Source: Straminergon stramineum (Eukaryota > Streptophyta > Bryopsida > Hypnales > Calliergonaceae). From it: a stretch of 64,000 bases of DNA. The translations under genes and the position numbers were made by a program. Below are positions 59,814 to 64,000 of the stretch, one piece after another. Location: positions 7,318,501-7,382,500 of the forward strand of contig OY987269.1 in NCBI GenBank assembly GCA_963920665.1. The letters run 5' to 3'. The number at the start of each line of letters is the position of its first letter. Position 1 is the stretch's first letter. The notes below the pieces were generated by a model that saw nothing but the letters and a program-made list of their open reading frames with translations, did no database searches and was not told where the DNA came from.

Positions 59814-60124
59814 TTAGTTTCCTGATGTGGATGATTTCAAGAATGGATGAAGAATATTGAATGAAAGGGCATCAAGGTGTTTTCAACAAAGCCATTCTCA
59901 ACACATGGAGTTTACAAGGAGCTGCACGAAGCAAAGAGCCGTGGCTTGCACAAGAATTGTGGAGCTGATCGATTTCTGTGCTGTCAAGGTACTTCAAAGA
60001 CTTTTAAGCGTTTGGGGCTTCATCAATAAATAAGTTAGTTGACTTATATTGTCTCATATTTTAGTTTCGAAACCCCAAACCCTAATTCAGCAACTAAAGT
60101 ATGAAATGCTTGTATGTGTAGATA

Positions 60125-60448
60125 GTCAATTTCATTAAAATGGCAGTGTTCCAGTAAATTGGTGGTATTCTAGTAAATTGGTGGTCCATTTTCACTACTT
60201 CGGCATGGTCTGAACTCTAAAGTTGTCCTAGATGTTAGAAATCTAGATTTTTCATAGATGTCTAAAATCCAGACATGTCATAGATAATTTGGACCACGCG
60301 GTCTGAAATCTATATTTTTTTAGATTTATGATATCTATAAGAGTCCTAGATGTCCAAAATCTATAACAGTCTTAGATGTCCTTTTACAGTTCAGACTGCG
60401 CGGTCTAAAAAATGGCATATGAATACCGCCATTTTAATGAAATTCACC
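60125..60448. mobile_element. GGCGGTATT-family MITE, copy M6
   Basis: Left CAATTTCATTAAAATGGCAG and right ATACCGCCATTTTAATGAAA are inverted ends. The interior holds several TAGATGTC(T/C)AAAATC words and two forms of the palindrome (ACCACGCGGTCTGAAAT at about 60290 and TTCAGACTGCGCGGTCTAAA at about 60392). At 324 bp it is the longest copy. Confidence 0.75.
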
Positions 60449-60451
60449 AGC

Positions 60452-60603
60452 TAGATGAGGCTTCCTCCCCTAAGAGTGGCAGCCCTTACTTAGGGACAAA
60501 TACTGCAGATCCCAAAAGGAGTAAGAGTGGACTTGTAGCAACAAAACCCCAGCCTACAAAACGATTTTCCATGCTTCTCGGCAGAACGTCAGATCCAAAG
60601 TGA
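60452..60603 (+). other. Coding-looking fragment, unidentified
   Basis: The open frame ends with TGA at about 60601-60603 and reads a polar Ser/Lys/Pro-rich peptide (SSPKSGSPYLG, TKPQPTKRFSMLLG). It begins just after the MITE end TTCACCAG, which could serve as a splice acceptor. It looks like the last exon of a lost gene, but I do not recognise the protein. Confidence 0.25.
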
Positions 60604-60765
60604 AAATAGTAACAGGTTTGTTTCTAACACCATAAATGTGAATCCCAAACTATCAATGACATTCAGATGTTCAAATTCGAGAAGCTGTCAGATATGAGAT
60701 ATCCAAAAACAAACACCAAAACACATATTGAGCATATAAATTGGGTAAAAATGTAAAATACCTTT

Positions 60766-60916
60766 CAGCTCTTTCCTGAACCGTAACGTAAGCGTAGCGT
60801 CTACTCACATTGGGATCCATGAGGAAGCGCCTTGCTCTTGTTGATGTAATGATCGCAATCCAGATTGAGGAAGAACAACACGAGGAAGCTCGTTGCCTCC
60901 AGTGTCCCCCAAAGAC
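60766..60916 (-). pseudogene. Cellulose synthase (CESA-type) exon relic
   Basis: On the minus strand three frames carry consecutive CESA pieces: DTGGNELPRVV (compare DTDGNELPRLV), then NLDCDHYINKSKAL with the DCD of the GT2 catalytic domain, then FLMDPNVSRRYAYV (compare MCFLMDP...YVQFPQRF). About 35-40 residues expected between the first two pieces are missing and the frames shift. It is bounded by an AG and a GT where an exon would be. It is therefore a broken CESA exon, with no other exon recognised nearby. Confidence 0.7.
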
Positions 60917-61382
60917 CTGCATGAAACCGCAAATTAATGAACACCAAGTTTCTAATACCTGAAGCTATGAAGATTTACCGGTACAGAATGTTTAAAGCTT
61001 TACTAGAATATCAGATTTTATAGCAAAACAAGCCACTATCTTGTTGATCCAATTGCACATGTATCTACGAAAGAGAATTAATTCCAAACTTGAATCATTC
61101 CTGGATGATCACGAGGTGTAATTTAACGAGGTGTAACAACGCACATATCAGCAAACTATAATAAACAGAACGAAATCTAAACATAGACACTCACAGGGGT
61201 ATAAAAAACAATACCTTTATAAACATGGCCACAATGAAAGACTCACAAGCTACTGTAGGTCGACAAGATCACAAACCCTAACAAAAACTAACTCATGCAA
61301 TCTCAGAGAATCGAGATGTAAAATATTCAGCACTAACAAGAGACAAAAGGCACGAAAGGTGGAAGAGCCTAACAAGGGATGA

Positions 61383-61413
<31 letters not shown>

Positions 61414-62117
61414 CCTGAACATAGCACGAACTACTGCACAGCTACCATGGGGACGGGCAACCTTGCCTCAGACACACCAGAACTGGGATCCATTCTACTC
61501 AGTCTAGGCCTTGTAAACATACGCCAACCCTTTTCCGAGGTACCAGTTCACCTCTTCAGATGTATTGACACACTCAATCTGCATGAGCGAGGTTCTTGGA
61601 TACTGGTTGGACTTGGACTTTTAGGTTTCCAAACATCGATCTGCGTCATTGTCGGATAGAGAGCACGGACATAGTGAGTAGCGTCTGAACTATTCGACAC
61701 ATTTTCTTGCATCTCATTTTCAAGTGGGAAAAACACGCAAAATCTCTCTACACAGAGCTTGAAATCATGGAATGCAAAAGCGAAATTTCTCAAAACTCGA
61801 AATCGAATGCAATCATGCCGAATAGGGTCACCAAAACACTTAATATAGCCATAAAACTGCTGACTCCGAATCTGCTTAGAGCGTGTTTGCATATGCATAC
61901 CTTTTGTACCCGAGGATGTTTCCTCACACATGTTCAAATATCACAAAACCTCACTCGTCAAAAAGTGACAAAGACACGACCTCCGAAACTACAAACACAA
62001 GTACACAACCACCGCTTTGCTCTGTCCCGGAGGAGACTGCTACATGATTCCGAAACCATATATGCTACAGTATCTTGAGGACAGCTCTAAAGGGTTCCAC
62101 TGCCTTAATTGAGGACT
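60917..62117. other. No gene supported; contains a GT microsatellite
   Basis: Composition is intermediate and there are ORFs at 61387-61659 (plus) and 61548-61937 (minus), but neither has a domain or motif I recognise. It may be decayed intron or UTR sequence linked with the CESA relic. Confidence 0.4.
61383..61408. repeat. (GT)13 microsatellite
   Basis: A pure GT run followed by TTGCTCC. Confidence 0.9.
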
Positions 62118-62298
62118 AAGAGCATCCCCACTCCCACTCGCCCAATCTGGTTGGGGTAGGTTTATCCGGACCCGGGAGCCATAACGGTCTCAACTGTGGC
62201 ACGGGGCACAGAATTCCAAGCACCTGGCTCGCCAAACTTTGAGCGGAGTACCTCATGTTCCCGTGGATTGGGAAGTTTGGAGCAAGCCCGGAGTTGAC
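62118..62298. mobile_element. One end of a second GAGCATC-type element
   Basis: TAAGAGCATCCCCACTCCCA resembles the TAA plus GAGCATCTCCAC end of the next element. No matching right end is visible, so it may be a truncated copy interrupted by the 62302-62829 insertion. Confidence 0.4.
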
Positions 62299-62301
62299 TA
62301 A

Positions 62302-62829
62302 GAGCATCTCCACCGGGGCACGCTATATTTCCCCGGCAAAGGGTTTGGCGTGCCCGGAAGCTTTTAGTAGACCCACCAGTTGCAGCCTGAAACGTTTGTC
62401 AACGCAGGCCACAGGAAATTTTTTTTTTTTTTTTTTTTTTTTTTGACACAAATGAAACGGAATTTCACCACAGGAAATTTGCATCGCCACACTCCATCTT
62501 CCAGTGTCTCACTTGTTTGACTTCTGGCACGGTACTGACGAAAATATTGCTTGGTTATGTTTTCGATGGTGGGGTGGTAATGAATTCCGGACCTGCATTC
62601 ATTTCGTTGGACCCCCCTCCCCAGTCAGCTCGGTAATATACTAATTGTGAACTCCACCTCATGGCCTGGGGATGTGGGATTGTCAGACTGTCACAATTGC
62701 TACCTCGGAATTTGGATTTTTTCTGTGCACTGGTGGGGGCTTGGTACACAAGCGGGGCCTGTCGTCAGACTGCCACACGCCAAAAGCGCTTTGGCGTGTC
62801 CCTTTTAGAGGGCACCGGTGGAGATGCTC
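62302..62829. mobile_element. Harbinger/Tourist-like MITE with TAA duplication
   Basis: Left GAGCATCTCCACCGGGGCAC and the minus-strand right end GAGCATCTCCACCGGTGCCC form inverted repeats. TAA flanks both sides (62299-62301 and 62830-62832), the signature of PIF/Harbinger. The interior is GC-rich and has CATGGCCTGGGGATG, similar to CATGGCCTGGGGAAC in the element at 13509-15088. Confidence 0.75.
62409..62480 (-). mobile_element. Tiny retroposed insert with poly(A) and 13-bp target duplication
   Basis: CCACAGGAAATTT occurs at 62409-62421 and again at 62468-62480. Between them are 26 T (62419-62444, overlapping the first repeat) and 23 further bases. On the minus strand this is a short sequence ending in a poly(A) tail flanked by a target duplication, as left by LINE-type reverse transcription. 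It is nested in the Harbinger-like MITE. Confidence 0.6.
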
Positions 62830-63249
62830 TAAAGTAGAGGCACCCAAATATAACACGAGTCATTTACGAACACCTATTAAACAACCTAAATCCAAGCGCT
62901 TATGGACCCAAAGTAGACAAGTGGGGTTCTGAAGTAGACATGTGAGGTTCTAAGAAGCTATCATTCTTCCAAGAAGCAACCAATCACCCGTACTTGATCC
63001 AAGTTCAGAAAGTGTTGCTTCTGGGTGTTTCCATGTCCACTTTGGTATTAGTCTAATGTCCATAGTAGGTGCATCTACAAAGTACTTTTCAAAAATTTGT
63101 ATAATATTCTTACAAGCTCACCTAAACCCTAAACCAATTTTGCTAGATTCCTAAATCATTTCCTAACACACTCACAACATTTTTTTCTGTACGCACCCTC
63201 CATATTCAAGAGATCCAAACAAGTGTTACATTTAGGTGCTTCTACCTTA
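62830..63249. mobile_element. MITE with TAAGGTAG...CACCTAA ends, copy 2
   Basis: Left TAAAGTAGAGGCACCCAAAT and the minus-strand right end TAAGGTAGAAGCACCTAAAT pair as inverted ends. It is inverse to the copy at 21758-22236 and carries only single or double copies of the units that became minisatellites there (GTAGACAAGTGGGGTTCTGA). It adjoins the Harbinger-like MITE directly. Confidence 0.65.
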
Positions 63250-63953
63250 TTTTTCCAGTGTTTTCTTGACCCAACTTCAAATTGGATCTTGTCAAATGAA
63301 TAGTCATAGCTCACATAGTCTGGAATTCAATTTTTTTTAAATAAAAATGCAGCGGCCATTATGGCAGTCCAGAATACAAAGATGGGTGCCTTGGGCAGGG
63401 CGAGTTGGCCAGACCACACTCCCGGGTATGCAACTTCCATATTATATGGCCTTCATTACAATCACTTATAATGCATTTTAATCCAATCTTCAAGGATGTA
63501 ATTTGTTTTAATGTAGAATACTCTTGTAGCCCTTTTAACAAGGGATCCAAAAATGTACTTATGTACAAGAAACAAATATTTTTGAAGACAATAATAGCAT
63601 TAAAAACCTAATTATATGAGTTTTTTTAATACATGTATCATAGGCCTAATTGTATGGGGTTTTCTAATAAAAATTTAATTTTAATTAGACCCAACTTCTT
63701 TGTATGCATTTTTAGAAACTAGGCATAGGTGTTTCAATTCTTCATATATATTGTGAGTTTTTTTCTAAAATGTATGCAATTCAGCATTTTTTACATTTAT
63801 TTTTTTTTTCATTTGGTCTTCACCTAGCTTTTGGGTCTTTTTAATTTGATATAATTTTAACAAAAGCCATCCTCTAAGTTGTTTTAATGCCAATGATCCC
63901 TATATATAATACAAGAGTTGCATAAACTTGGGGCCACGTTGGGGACTCACAAA
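63250..63953. other. No gene seen
   Basis: AT-rich sequence without supported features. Short ORFs at 63359-63568 and 63405-63611 overlap on opposite strands and have no recognisable content. Confidence 0.5.
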
Positions 63954-64000
63954 CACTACAAGAAAACCTTGTTGGTTTCAACAAAATCTGGGTGACGTGA
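63954..64000 (+). mobile_element. Terminal end of a CACTA (En/Spm) element, cut by window edge
   Basis: CACTACAAGAAAA is the classic terminal inverted repeat of plant CACTA elements. The following CCTTGTTGGTTTCAACAAAA and CTGGGTGACG parallel the 79-bp element at 11875. The rest lies beyond 64000, so I cannot tell whether it codes for a transposase. Confidence 0.65.

Noticed and set aside
61548..61937. 129-codon minus-strand ORF near the CESA relic
   Set aside because: No CESA motif or other domain; overlaps open frames on the other strand.

Overview
This is a nuclear window from a land plant. Its genes carry GT-AG introns. They include a meiotic DYAD/AMEIOTIC1-type gene, an L-type lectin receptor kinase and a plant-type gulonolactone oxidase-like flavoenzyme, and there is a relic of a plant cellulose synthase. 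GC-rich genes sit in long AT-rich, repeat-filled DNA with many short inverted-repeat transposons. That look suggests a non-flowering land plant (bryophyte or lycophyte grade), but this is an inference and I cannot name the species.

Layout. 1-25 kb: one small Ala/Lys-rich protein gene (3965-4213) behind a cluster of ABRE/G-box motifs, then about 21 kb without a convincing gene. That stretch is filled with DNA-transposon remnants: TTAA-ended elements, GGGCC-ended, Harbinger-like and mini-CACTA elements, a hAT transposase relic and long hairpins. It also holds a promoter-like island (22.24-22.45 kb) with no ORF behind it, followed by a long hairpin. 25.2-27.5 kb: a two-exon secreted gulonolactone oxidase-like gene with a 70-bp tandem repeat and short upstream ORFs in its leader. 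27.7-34.4 kb and 47.4-53.9 kb: two head-to-head inverted arms, each carrying a seven-exon DYAD/AMEIOTIC1-like gene, separated by about 13 kb of gene-free DNA. 54.5-58.4 kb: a two-exon L-type lectin receptor kinase on the minus strand. 58.7-64 kb: more transposons, a broken cellulose synthase exon, and the start of a CACTA element that runs off the window.

The main biological story is the DYAD pair. Exons 2-3 and the 87-bp intron between them are about 99% identical between copies, while the neighbouring introns and the 3' exons are only roughly 70-80% alike. This mosaic fits gene conversion between inverted paralogues. Copy B is fully open (897 codons before the stop). Copy A has a 4-bp insertion in exon 6 that gives a premature stop unless a downstream acceptor is used. 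The second story is the mobile DNA: at least eleven candidate elements end in TTAA plus CCC, the mark of piggyBac-type transposition. A separate inverted-repeat family carries a CpG-rich palindrome that decays in a pattern expected of cytosine methylation, and copies of it lie at both edges of arm B.

Exon coordinates come from reading splice signals and phases by eye. Identity figures are estimates from manual alignment.
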